In this document: one piece after another, positions 26,648-34,701 of the stretch
Layout of the letters: every line of letters starts with the position of its first letter
Numbering within the stretch: the first letter of the stretch is position 1
Position numbers and translations under genes: made by a program
Assembly (NCBI GenBank): GCA_020636405.1
Contig: JACJXW010000005.1
Location: 1 to 64,000, forward strand
Direction of reading: 5' to 3'
Length of the DNA: 64,000 nt
Source of the DNA: Lewinellaceae bacterium
GTDB lineage: Bacteria > Bacteroidota > Bacteroidia > Chitinophagales > Saprospiraceae
Notes under the pieces: model-generated
The model's input: only the letters and a program-made list of their open reading frames with translations
The model's database searches: none
Told to the model about the DNA's origin: nothing

Positions 26648-27958
26648 ATGCCAAGCAACAAAGACAAAAAAGCCGCCACTTTCCAGGATTTTTCCCACCA
26701 CGTCTCCTCCGGCAAAGCCCGGTTCTTCCAAAGCTACCGTATGGATTTTGTGCCGGGCGCCAGAGGCGGTTGTTACCTCCACGATATCGAAGGGGATAAG
26801 CAGCTGTTCAACCTGCATTGCAACGGCGGGGTCTTCAACCTGGGCCACCGCCATCCTGAGCTCATTGCCGTACTGAAGGATGGGTTGGAGCAGTGGGATA
26901 TCGGCAACCACCACCTGATCAGCCAGCCCCGGGCGGAGGCGGCCAAATTGCTGGCCGGCCTGATGCCCGGCGATCTGAACTACGTCGTCTACGGGGTGGG
27001 CGGCGGAGAGGCTGCCGACCTGGCCATCAAAGTGGCGCGGGCCTTTACAGGCAAGGACAAGATCATCTCCGCTACCGGCGGCTACCACGGCCATACCGGC
27101 CTGGCGCTGGCGGCGGGAGACGCCAAGTATCGGGAGGTTTTCGGCCCGCAGGCGCCCGGGTTCCAGCAGGTGCCCTTCGGGCAGGTAACTCCATTGCATC
27201 AAGCCATTGATGAAAATACCGCCGCTGTGATCCTGGAAACGGTCCCCGCCACGCTGGGCATCGTCGTGCCGCCTCCGGGCTACCTGCAGGCGGTGCGGCG
27301 CCTATGTGATGAAAAGGGCGTGCTGCTCATCCTGGATGAAGTGCAATCCGGCCTGGGGCGGACGGGGAAGTTGTGGGCCTTTGAACATTTTGGAGTCACG
27401 CCCGATATCGTGATCCTGGGCAAAGGCCTGTCCGGGGGAATTTATCCCATCGCGGCGACGGTCCTTTCCCAGCGCTTGGAATCGGTTTTTCACGCCGACC
27501 CGTTTATCCATGTTTCCACCTTTGGAGGCTCCGAATTGGGCTGCCTGGTGATGAAACGGGTGCTGGAGATCACGGCCGATCCGGGCTTTCTGGCGCATGT
27601 CAATGAAATGGCGGAACGCTTCCGGGAAGGGGTTGCCGTTCTGCAGCAGAAACACAAGGGTTTTTTGGTGGGATTCCGGCAACTGGGCCTGATGATGGGC
27701 CTGGAGCTGAAGGATGAACTGGCCGGCCCGGCGCTCACCAAGGCCGCCTATGATAACGGCCTGCTTATGGTTTACGCCAATAACGACACGCGCGTTTGCC
27801 AGTTCCTGCCGCCGCTCATCATCGAAGCGCAGCAGGTGGAAGAAGTGTTTTCCAGGCTGGACAAGGCGCTTTCGGATGCGAAGCGGATGCGAAGGCTCAT
27901 CCAGGCCAAAAGAATGATCGATAAACTGGCCTCGGCCATTAAAATCAAACGCCAATGA
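26648..27958 (+). CDS. class III PLP aminotransferase
   Basis: This 436-residue class III (omega-type) aminotransferase has GVGGGEAADLAIKVARAFTG (cofactor phosphate site), ATGGYHGHT, the conserved LILDEVQSGLGRTGK (about 228-242) with the acidic residue that contacts the pyridine ring, and the Schiff-base lysine K259 in ILGKGLSGG. It fits the ornithine/acetylornithine/GABA group, but the substrate is not clear. It overlaps the next gene by 4 bp, so both probably act on the same amine or phospho-amine. Confidence 0.9.
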   Translation: MPSNKDKKAATFQDFSHHVSSGKARFFQSYRMDFVPGARGGCYLHDIEGDKQLFNLHCNGGVFNLGHRHPELIAVLKDGLEQWDIGNHHLISQPRAEAAKLLAGLMPGDLNYVVYGVGGGEAADLAIKVARAFTGKDKIISATGGYHGHTGLALAAGDAKYREVFGPQAPGFQQVPFGQVTPLHQAIDENTAAVILETVPATLGIVVPPPGYLQAVRRLCDEKGVLLILDEVQSGLGRTGKLWAFEHFGVTPDIVILGKGLSGGIYPIAATVLSQRLESVFHADPFIHVSTFGGSELGCLVMKRVLEITADPGFLAHVNEMAERFREGVAVLQQKHKGFLVGFRQLGLMMGLELKDELAGPALTKAAYDNGLLMVYANNDTRVCQFLPPLIIEAQQVEEVFSRLDKALSDAKRMRRLIQAKRMIDKLASAIKIKRQ

Positions 27959-28872
27959 AGGGGGTGGAAGCGATACTTACAGCCTTTGAACAGGCTCTTG
28001 ACCCCCAGCACCTGGAGCAGTCGCCGGTAAAAGCCGAACTGGTGGGCTACGGGGAGATCTCGGCCATCTTTGCCATCGACGCCATCGACGGCTGGGTGTT
28101 CAAGCGCATGCCCCTCTTTACCTCCCGGGAGCAGGCGGAAGCCTACCTGGCCAATTATTACGAATACTGTGAGCTGTTAACCGAAGCGGGCCTTAATTTG
28201 CCCGGGCACGACTGTTTTATCATTCCGAATGGCCGGCTCTTTGTGCTGTACATCGGCCAGGAGCGCTTTGCCGCCGAAGCCCTGTGCCACCGGCGGATAC
28301 ATGCACAGGGAACCGAAGAAACGCTCGAAATGCTGGACAGGATCATCCAGGCGCTGAACGGCATACAGGCGTTTAACCGGCGAAGGATGCCCGAACGGGA
28401 AATAGCCATCGACGGGCAGTTGTCCAACTGGGCCTGGCAGGAAAGCGAAGGCGCTCATCGCCTGGCCTATTTCGATACCAGCACGCCCTTGTTCAAGCGC
28501 TCAGGTGTAGAGGCCATGGACCCGGAACTGGTGCTGAAGAGCGCCCCGGGCCCCCTGCGGGCGGCCATCAGGATGTTCTTTCTGGACGATGTGATGAACC
28601 GGTACTATCGCCCGCGGGAGGTGTACATCGACCTGGTTGCCAACCTCTACAAAGAACAATGCCCCGGCCTGATCCCCGCCTTTTTGGAAAGGATCAACCG
28701 GCATTTGCCGGAAAACGAAGCCATTACCCGCAAAGAGGTCGGCCGGTATTACAGGGAAGACAAGTTCATCTGGCAGTTTTTCCTGGCGGCCCGGCGCATC
28801 GACCGCTGGGTGAAGCGAAAGTTGCTGGGGCGGCCTTATGAATTCCTGTTGCCCGGGCCGATACAGCGGTAA
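27955..28872 (+). CDS. kinase-fold-like protein coupled to the aminotransferase
   Basis: This 305-residue protein starts inside the stop of the aminotransferase (4-bp overlap). I do not recognise its family for certain. DGQLSNWAW (about 143-151) followed by LAYFDTSTP (about 160-168) looks like the catalytic loop and DFG-like metal site of aminoglycoside-phosphotransferase or choline-kinase-like enzymes. GWVFKRMPLF (about 46-55) could be the ATP-binding lysine strand. An ATP-dependent small-molecule phosphotransferase acting on the aminotransferase's substrate is an inference. There is no signal peptide. Confidence 0.7.
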   Translation: MKGVEAILTAFEQALDPQHLEQSPVKAELVGYGEISAIFAIDAIDGWVFKRMPLFTSREQAEAYLANYYEYCELLTEAGLNLPGHDCFIIPNGRLFVLYIGQERFAAEALCHRRIHAQGTEETLEMLDRIIQALNGIQAFNRRRMPEREIAIDGQLSNWAWQESEGAHRLAYFDTSTPLFKRSGVEAMDPELVLKSAPGPLRAAIRMFFLDDVMNRYYRPREVYIDLVANLYKEQCPGLIPAFLERINRHLPENEAITRKEVGRYYREDKFIWQFFLAARRIDRWVKRKLLGRPYEFLLPGPIQR

Positions 28873-28912
28873 ACAGGAGTGATGCCGTGGTGTAACCCTT
28901 CCAATTACGAGG

Positions 28913-31165
28913 CTACTCCGGTTTATCCGTCATTTCAAAAACCAGTTCACCGCCGGCCATGAGCTGCTCGTGGGTGATAAAATATTCCTGCAAGGGCGCT
29001 CCGTTCAGGCTTATGGCTTTAACGTAGACATGCTCTTCGGACTGGCCTTTTGCGATAATTTTAAATTCTTTTCCTCCCGGTAAGGTAATGATCGCTTCCT
29101 CGACCTCCGGGCTCCCCAGGATATATCTGCCGTCCGCCGGATTGACGGGGTAAAAGCCAAGGGCGCTAAACAAATACCAGGCCGACATCTGCCCGCAGTC
29201 TTCATTGCCGCAGAGACCGTCCGGGCGAGTAGTATACAGCTCCTTCATGATCTGCCGCACTCGTTGCTGGGTTTTATGCGGGGCGCCGGCAAACTGGTAA
29301 AGATAGGGCACATGGTGCGCCGGCTCGTTGCCATGGACATACTGCCCGATATACCCCGAGATCCAGGCCGGCAAGTCTCCCGGCGCCTGCTCCAGTTCGA
29401 ACATTTGATCCAGTTTCAGCTCAAATTCCTTTTCACCGCCCGCCAAGCCGGCCAGGCCGGCCACATCCTGAGGGACGTACCAGAAATATTGCCAGGCATT
29501 GGCCTCGCAGTAGTCTTCCGGATGATAAGCCAGGGGGTCAAAGGCTGCTTTGAAGGGCCCGTCTTTACTCCTGGCCCGGAAGAAACCGGTTTCCGGATCG
29601 AAATGGTTTTTGTAATTGGAAGCCCTGCCGGTGAAGTAATTATGATCTGCTTCATACCCCAGTGCTTCGGCCATCCGGGCAATACACCAGTCGTCATAGG
29701 CATATTCCAGGGTCAGGGAAACATTCCAGTTTCCCCATTCATAGGGGACGTAACCCCGTTCTTTGTAGGCTTCCAGCCCGAACTTGTCCTGCATGGCGCT
29801 CTTTTTCATGGCCTCGTAGGCCAGCTGAGGGTCGAAGCCGCCAATGCCTTTGAAATAGGCATCGGTTATAACCGGCGCCGAATGGTAACCGATCATCATA
29901 TCCGTCTCATTTCCCAGCATATTCCATACCGGCAGCTGGCCATACTCCTGATAAAAATCCAACATGGAATTGATCATGCCGGGCACCTTCTCCGGATGGG
30001 CCACGGTCAGCCAGGGATGCAAAGCGCGGTAGGTGTCCCAAAGTGAAAAGGTGGTGTAGCGGGCATGGCCTTCTACTTTGTGGATGTGGCCGTCTGCACC
30101 CTTGTATTCGCCATTGACATCTGAAAAAAGCGTAGGCGCCAGCATACTGTGGTACATAGCCGTGTAAAACTGGGCCCTATTATCCGGGGAAGCCTTCACT
30201 TTCACCCTGCTGAGCGCGGCCTCCCAGCTGTTCTGAGCTTTGGCCTTTACCGCTTCAAAATCGAAACCCTCCTGTTCTTTACTCAGGTTCAGCCGGGCAT
30301 TGGCTATACTGACGGAGCTGATCCCCGTTTTGATCATGGCCTCTTCCGCATCTCCAAGATCGAAGACAGCCAGAATATTCAGGCCGCGGGCCGTATCGCC
30401 ACGGACGCGCTCATCCTGGTTGAACAGCTCAAAGGAATGAAAAGGCGCTGAAAAAACAGCGGTAAAGTAAACCCGCTGATCCTTAGCCCAGCCGGTTGAT
30501 CTGCGATAGCCTTCAATGATGGTGTCATTGACAATTCTCAGGTAGCTGTCCGTGACGCTGTCCCAGTTTCGGGTGTACCCCAGGTGCAGGCGCACTTTGG
30601 GATCCTGTTTAGAAAAAGAATAGCGCTGTAATCCCGTCCGCTCCGTTGCCGTCAGCTCTACATTCACGCCGTAATCGTCCAGGAACACCTGATAATAGCC
30701 AGGCGAAGCGGTTTCCCGTTCGTGGCTAAAGCGGGAATACACCGTCGGTGAACCGGCGATGTCATCGAGTTGGCCCTGCTTCAGCGCTCCGGCGACCGGC
30801 AAAAAGGAGATGTCATATAGGTCGCCGGCGCCGGTCCCGCTGAGATGGAGGTGGCTGAAACCGGCAATGACCGTATCCGGATAGAAATAGCCGGAGATCC
30901 AATCCCAGCCATTGCGGCCGTTGTCGGGGCTGAGCTGCACCATACCATGCGGGACAGTAGCGCCGGGATAGGTTTTCCCTTTCCCATCCGTGCCGATGAA
31001 GGGATCCACATAGGCAGTGAGCTTTTCCGGCTGAGCTTCTTCGCTGCGCTGACAACTCATTGCGGCCAGGGCAGAAAGCGCCAGGAGCGCAAACCATCCG
31101 GTTTGGGGCAGCCATCTAAAGGGGAACCGGGAGGTGAGGAGCCTGTCAAAATATGGTCTCATCAA
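28913..31165 (-). CDS. GH92 alpha-mannosidase lipoprotein
   Basis: This 750-residue protein has an N-terminal signal with lipobox-like ALAAMSC (about 33-39), so it is probably a surface or periplasmic lipoprotein. It shows GH92 signatures: YVDPFIGTDGKGKTYPGATV, PHGMVQLSPDN, FSHLHLSGTG, NEDCGQMSAWYLFSALGFYP near the C-terminus with the catalytic acid region. GH92 enzymes are calcium-dependent exo-alpha-mannosidases that trim host-type or yeast mannans. Length is normal. The stop is 40 bp from the convergent kinase-like gene. No SusC/SusD pair is nearby. Confidence 0.93.
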   Translation of the reverse strand: MMRPYFDRLLTSRFPFRWLPQTGWFALLALSALAAMSCQRSEEAQPEKLTAYVDPFIGTDGKGKTYPGATVPHGMVQLSPDNGRNGWDWISGYFYPDTVIAGFSHLHLSGTGAGDLYDISFLPVAGALKQGQLDDIAGSPTVYSRFSHERETASPGYYQVFLDDYGVNVELTATERTGLQRYSFSKQDPKVRLHLGYTRNWDSVTDSYLRIVNDTIIEGYRRSTGWAKDQRVYFTAVFSAPFHSFELFNQDERVRGDTARGLNILAVFDLGDAEEAMIKTGISSVSIANARLNLSKEQEGFDFEAVKAKAQNSWEAALSRVKVKASPDNRAQFYTAMYHSMLAPTLFSDVNGEYKGADGHIHKVEGHARYTTFSLWDTYRALHPWLTVAHPEKVPGMINSMLDFYQEYGQLPVWNMLGNETDMMIGYHSAPVITDAYFKGIGGFDPQLAYEAMKKSAMQDKFGLEAYKERGYVPYEWGNWNVSLTLEYAYDDWCIARMAEALGYEADHNYFTGRASNYKNHFDPETGFFRARSKDGPFKAAFDPLAYHPEDYCEANAWQYFWYVPQDVAGLAGLAGGEKEFELKLDQMFELEQAPGDLPAWISGYIGQYVHGNEPAHHVPYLYQFAGAPHKTQQRVRQIMKELYTTRPDGLCGNEDCGQMSAWYLFSALGFYPVNPADGRYILGSPEVEEAIITLPGGKEFKIIAKGQSEEHVYVKAISLNGAPLQEYFITHEQLMAGGELVFEMTDKPE

Positions 31166-31350
31166 TTTCGAGCTTTTTTAATAAAAATAAAAAAGGGCTG
31201 GAACCTTCATCCGCCGCTATTTCAAACATAAAACTTTTTTCGGCAAGAAAGCCGTCCGGGCCCGAATCGCACTGCGCCCTACCAAAGTTTATTTTCCCAG
31301 GCGCCAATATCATTGAGCGATAACCATTATCTTTATTACCAATGGTTAAT

Positions 31351-31527
31351 AAGCAGGTGGACAAATTGAACTTAACATTTCTGATGGGCTCTTTTTTCGT
31401 TACTCTGCGTTGGAGAACCGCCTCCTTTAGCTACGGCTAAAGTCGTCCCGCTGACTAGCGGGATCGCCTTGATTAACGAAAAAATCCCCTCGATCAGAAA
31501 CGTCAATACAATTTTGTCCACCTGCTT
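31351..31527. repeat. MITE-like inverted-repeat element
   Basis: Imperfect inverted arms of about 52 bp (31351-31402 with 31475-31527; outer AAGCAGGTGGACAAA / TTTGTCCACCTGCTT) enclose GC-rich DNA with a small TAGCTACGGCTA palindrome. There is no ORF. The inner motif GGGCTCTTTTTTCG...CTGCGTT resembles the element at 43074. It lies between the divergent GH92 and serine dehydratase genes and may affect both promoters. Confidence 0.6.
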
Positions 31528-31561
31528 ACTTTCGATAACACCACACCTAAACAGACAGGCC

Positions 31562-33139
31562 ATGGACCAGGTATCTTATCCCAGCATCTTCAATGACGTC
31601 ATAGGCCCCGTGATGCGCGGGCCATCGAGTTCGCACTGTGCGGCTTCCCTGAGAATAGGAAGGCTCTGCCGAGACCTGATGGACGGGAAGATCTCGGAGG
31701 TTTTGATCGAATTTGACCCGAACGGGTCTTTGGCGACAACCCATAAAAGCCAGGGGTCGGATATGGGCCTTTTCGGCGGTTTCCTGGGCTGGGAAGCCCA
31801 TGATGAACGGCTGCCTCATGCCGAAGGCGCCATAAACACCGCCGGGATAAAGATCGCCATCGATATCGTTGATATCCAGGCCGATCATCCCAATACGTAT
31901 AAGATCACTCTATCGAACAGCAAAGAAACCAGGGCCATGACCGCCATTTCTACCGGGGGCGGTATGATCGAAGTCATAGCAATAGACGGCGCCAAAGTTT
32001 CCATGCAGGGCGACTATCATGAAACCTTGGTCTATTGCCAATCTGCAGAGGAGGTGGTAAGATACCTCAAAGGATCCATCGGGTTCGACCACGTCCTCGT
32101 TCACGAGGGAAACCCGAATATTGTTGAGGTCAAATCACAAAGGCCGGCCAGCGGGGAAACGCTGGAGGAACTTCGGGCCTTGAAGGCCGTGCAGTTCATC
32201 AAGCAATTGTCCCCCGTTCTTCCGGTGCTGTCCAGAAAGGGCCTGGAAGTTCCTTTCATCACCTGCGCAGAAATGCTGGAATACAATAAGGGCAAGGGCC
32301 TGGCATTGTGGGAACTGGCGGTGCGGTATGAGTGCATGCGCGGCAATATATCCGCTGAAGAAGTCTTTGAAAAGATGCGGGCTATTGTCCGGATCATGCA
32401 GTCTTCCATTGATCAGGGGTTGGCCGGCACGAAATATGAAGACCGGATACTGGGCAGCCAGTCGCCGAATTTCAAAAGGAAGCACGAAGAAGGCAGGCTG
32501 GTCGACGGGAACGTGCTCAACCACATTGTGATGTATGTGTCCGCTATGATGGAAGTGAAGAGCTCAATGGGGGTGATCGTGGCAGCGCCTACGGCCGGTT
32601 CCTGTGGGGCGCTGCCGGGGGCAGTGCTGGGCGCTGCCAATACGATGGGATTGCCCGAAGAGGAAACGGTAAAGGCCATGCTGGCCGCCGGCCTGATCGG
32701 CGTATTCATTGCTGCCCATTCTACGTTTGCCGCCGAAGTTGGCGGGTGCCAGGCGGAGTGCGGGTCGGGTTCCTCCATGGCGGCTGCGGCTATCGTGCAT
32801 CTGGCGAAGGGTTCTTTACAGCAGTCCATTGCCGCCGCCTCGGTGGCCCTGCAGAATTCCCTTGGGATGGTTTGCGACCCTATTGCCAACCGGGTGGAAG
32901 CCCCCTGTTTGGGAAAAAACGTGATGGCGGCGTCCAACGCCCTGTCCTGCGCCAATATGGCCCTTGCCGACTATGATCCTTTAATTCCGCTTGATGAGGT
33001 CATCGAGGCCATGTACCAGGTCGGGAACAGCATTCCCAGCACCCTGCGGTGCACCAATTTAGGCGGGCTGTCCATCACCCAAACGGCCAAAGCGCTGGAA
33101 GCCAAACTGGAGCGGCAGCAATTTTTTAAGAGCTGCTGA
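31562..33139 (+). CDS. sdaA: L-serine dehydratase, iron-sulfur type, single chain
   Basis: This 525-residue fused enzyme has the beta (about 1-220) and alpha (about 240-520) domains of the [4Fe-4S] L-serine ammonia-lyase. SIFNDVIGPVMRGPSSSHCA at the N-terminus and APTAGSCGALPGAVLGA, EVGGCQAECGSGSSMAAAA and NSLGMVCDPIANRVEAPCLG in the alpha part give the cluster cysteines. It converts L-serine to pyruvate and ammonia in the cytosol. An open frame extends 31 codons upstream, but those codons lie in the MITE-like element and match nothing in the family, so I chose the ATG at 31562, directly before DQVSYPSIF. Confidence 0.94.
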   Translation: MDQVSYPSIFNDVIGPVMRGPSSSHCAASLRIGRLCRDLMDGKISEVLIEFDPNGSLATTHKSQGSDMGLFGGFLGWEAHDERLPHAEGAINTAGIKIAIDIVDIQADHPNTYKITLSNSKETRAMTAISTGGGMIEVIAIDGAKVSMQGDYHETLVYCQSAEEVVRYLKGSIGFDHVLVHEGNPNIVEVKSQRPASGETLEELRALKAVQFIKQLSPVLPVLSRKGLEVPFITCAEMLEYNKGKGLALWELAVRYECMRGNISAEEVFEKMRAIVRIMQSSIDQGLAGTKYEDRILGSQSPNFKRKHEEGRLVDGNVLNHIVMYVSAMMEVKSSMGVIVAAPTAGSCGALPGAVLGAANTMGLPEEETVKAMLAAGLIGVFIAAHSTFAAEVGGCQAECGSGSSMAAAAIVHLAKGSLQQSIAAASVALQNSLGMVCDPIANRVEAPCLGKNVMAASNALSCANMALADYDPLIPLDEVIEAMYQVGNSIPSTLRCTNLGGLSITQTAKALEAKLERQQFFKSC

Positions 33140-33269
33140 TTTTTTATATCCAACATTGTTGTTGTGCGAAGATTGGGTTAAATTGTGGTGCTCCGGCTGG
33201 GTGGCCGGGCCGGGTAGCTGTTTGTAAGCGGGTATAATCGTTTACAAATGGCTTTGGGGGGGGAGATAA

Positions 33270-34519
33270 GGGCAGACGCATAAAAATGCCAAATAAAACC
33301 AAAGGATTAGCTTTGGGGGAAAAAATAAAATGGCTGAGAATCGAGTTTCGCTCCAAAGCCTGGTTACCGTGTTTGAGGGCGTTCCTGATTTCAGGATCGA
33401 CCGGCACAAGAAGTATACACTGGGTGAGATATTATTCCTCACCCTTAGCGCTGTGATAAGCGGGTTTACGGAGTGGGAGGAAATTGCTGACTTTGGGGAG
33501 GAGAAACTGGGCTGGCTTCGAGGGTTTTACCTTTATGAAAACGGTACACCATCCCATGATACCATCAACCGGGTGGTATCACTTTTGGATTATCGGGCCT
33601 TTGAGGAGCATTTCATTCGCTGGGCTACGCAGGATATAAAGTTGCCGGACGGCACGGTGATAAACGTGGACGGCAAAAAACTTCGTGGGAGCGCCAGCAA
33701 GAAAGAGCAGCAAACCCCGCACTCGGAAGGCGGCAAAGGCGCCGTACATCTAGTGCAGGCCTGGTGCAACGAGCTGCAGCTGTGCCTGGGCCAATACAAG
33801 ACGGAGGATAAGTCAAATGAAATCACGGCTATCCCTGCCCTTTTAGAATGGCTGGACGTGCGCGGCTGCATAATAACCATTGACGCTATGGGTTGCCAGA
33901 AGGTAATTGCTCAGCAAATAATCAAGCAGGAAGCCGATTATGTCCTGGGCTTGAAAAACAATCACAGCAAGCTTTTGGAAGATGTTAAAGGGCTATTTGA
34001 GCAAGCCGGAATAATTACCGAGCAGGAACTTAAGCTGGAAATGGAGCCGGAACACCTTCAAGAACAAACAAGCCGTGGGCATGGGCGGCTGGAAAAGCGA
34101 GTGTGCCGGATATTGCCGGCCTACCTATTAGGCGAAGAATTCCAGCTGGAATGGGCTGGGCTTCAATCGATAGTTGAAATAACCGCCCACCGATATGTTA
34201 TGGCTAGCGGACAATTTAGTTTAGAGAGGCGCTATTACATTAGCAGCTTGAACTCAGGCGCAACCGAATTTAATCAAATTGTCCGTAGCCATTGGGCAAT
34301 CGAAAACAACCTGCATTGGTCCTTAGATGTGCAATTCAAAGAAGACCAAAGCCGAAAGCGGGCTCACAATGCTGCTGCGAACTTTGCTATTATTTTACGC
34401 TTCGCTTTGAGCTTGTTGAAAAAATACCCGGAGAAAATAAGTATTCATCGAAAACAAAATAAAAGTGCAATGTCAGACAAATATAGGGAACAAATCATGG
34501 GAATTTAATGCGTCTGCCC
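33270..34519 (+). mobile_element. ISAs1-family insertion sequence
   Basis: Terminal inverted repeats GGGCAGACGCATAAA (from 33270) and TTTAATGCGTCTGCCC (to 34519) enclose one intact transposase. On both sides lies TTGGGGGGGGAGATAA (33254-33269 and 34520-34535), a 16-bp direct repeat, longer than the 8-10 bp usual for ISAs1, so part may be element sequence. The gene-free stretch before it (33140-33269) also holds a hairpin TTTGTAAGCG...CGTTTACAAA. Confidence 0.85.
33330..34508 (+). CDS. ISAs1-family transposase
   Basis: This 392-residue DDE transposase has an N-terminal H-repeat-associated domain (VFEGVPDFRIDRHKKYTLGE), then NVDGKKLRGS (first D), CIITIDAMGCQK (second D), and the C-terminal IVRSHWAIENNLHWSLDVQF (E), as in ISAs1 transposases. 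Full length and without visible damage, so the element may be active. The stop is 11 bp inside the right inverted repeat. Confidence 0.95.
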   Translation: MAENRVSLQSLVTVFEGVPDFRIDRHKKYTLGEILFLTLSAVISGFTEWEEIADFGEEKLGWLRGFYLYENGTPSHDTINRVVSLLDYRAFEEHFIRWATQDIKLPDGTVINVDGKKLRGSASKKEQQTPHSEGGKGAVHLVQAWCNELQLCLGQYKTEDKSNEITAIPALLEWLDVRGCIITIDAMGCQKVIAQQIIKQEADYVLGLKNNHSKLLEDVKGLFEQAGIITEQELKLEMEPEHLQEQTSRGHGRLEKRVCRILPAYLLGEEFQLEWAGLQSIVEITAHRYVMASGQFSLERRYYISSLNSGATEFNQIVRSHWAIENNLHWSLDVQFKEDQSRKRAHNAAANFAIILRFALSLLKKYPEKISIHRKQNKSAMSDKYREQIMGI

Positions 34520-34569
34520 TTGGGGGGGGAGATAAGGGAAATAAACGCAACGGGGTGCGGATATACAAT

Positions 34570-34579
34570 GTTCTCCCCA
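34570..34579 (+). other. cassette start core (T9SS-protein cassette)
   Basis: GTTCTCCCCA is the exact reverse complement of TGGGGAGAAC at 37022-37031, which follows the gene. In integron cassettes the first bases (TTRRRY) and the R'' box at the end pair in the single-stranded circle. The pair here fits, though TTCTCC is not a strict TTRRRY. The remaining 34520-34701 is leader DNA with an A-rich tract and no other gene. Confidence 0.68.
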
Positions 34580-34701
34580 ACCAAAAAAGAAAAAAAGAAA
34601 CAGAAAACGCTTTGGTTTCGGGGAATCTGCAAAAAGCTTTTCGATTATTTTTCATGTTTAGCCAAATAAAAATTAATCACTCATCCTCAAAATAAAATAA
34701 A

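Noticed and set aside
31469..33139. Longer 556-residue start for the serine dehydratase
   Set aside because: The extra 31 residues are encoded in the MITE-like element and are not part of the family; the ATG at 31562 starts directly at the conserved N-terminus.
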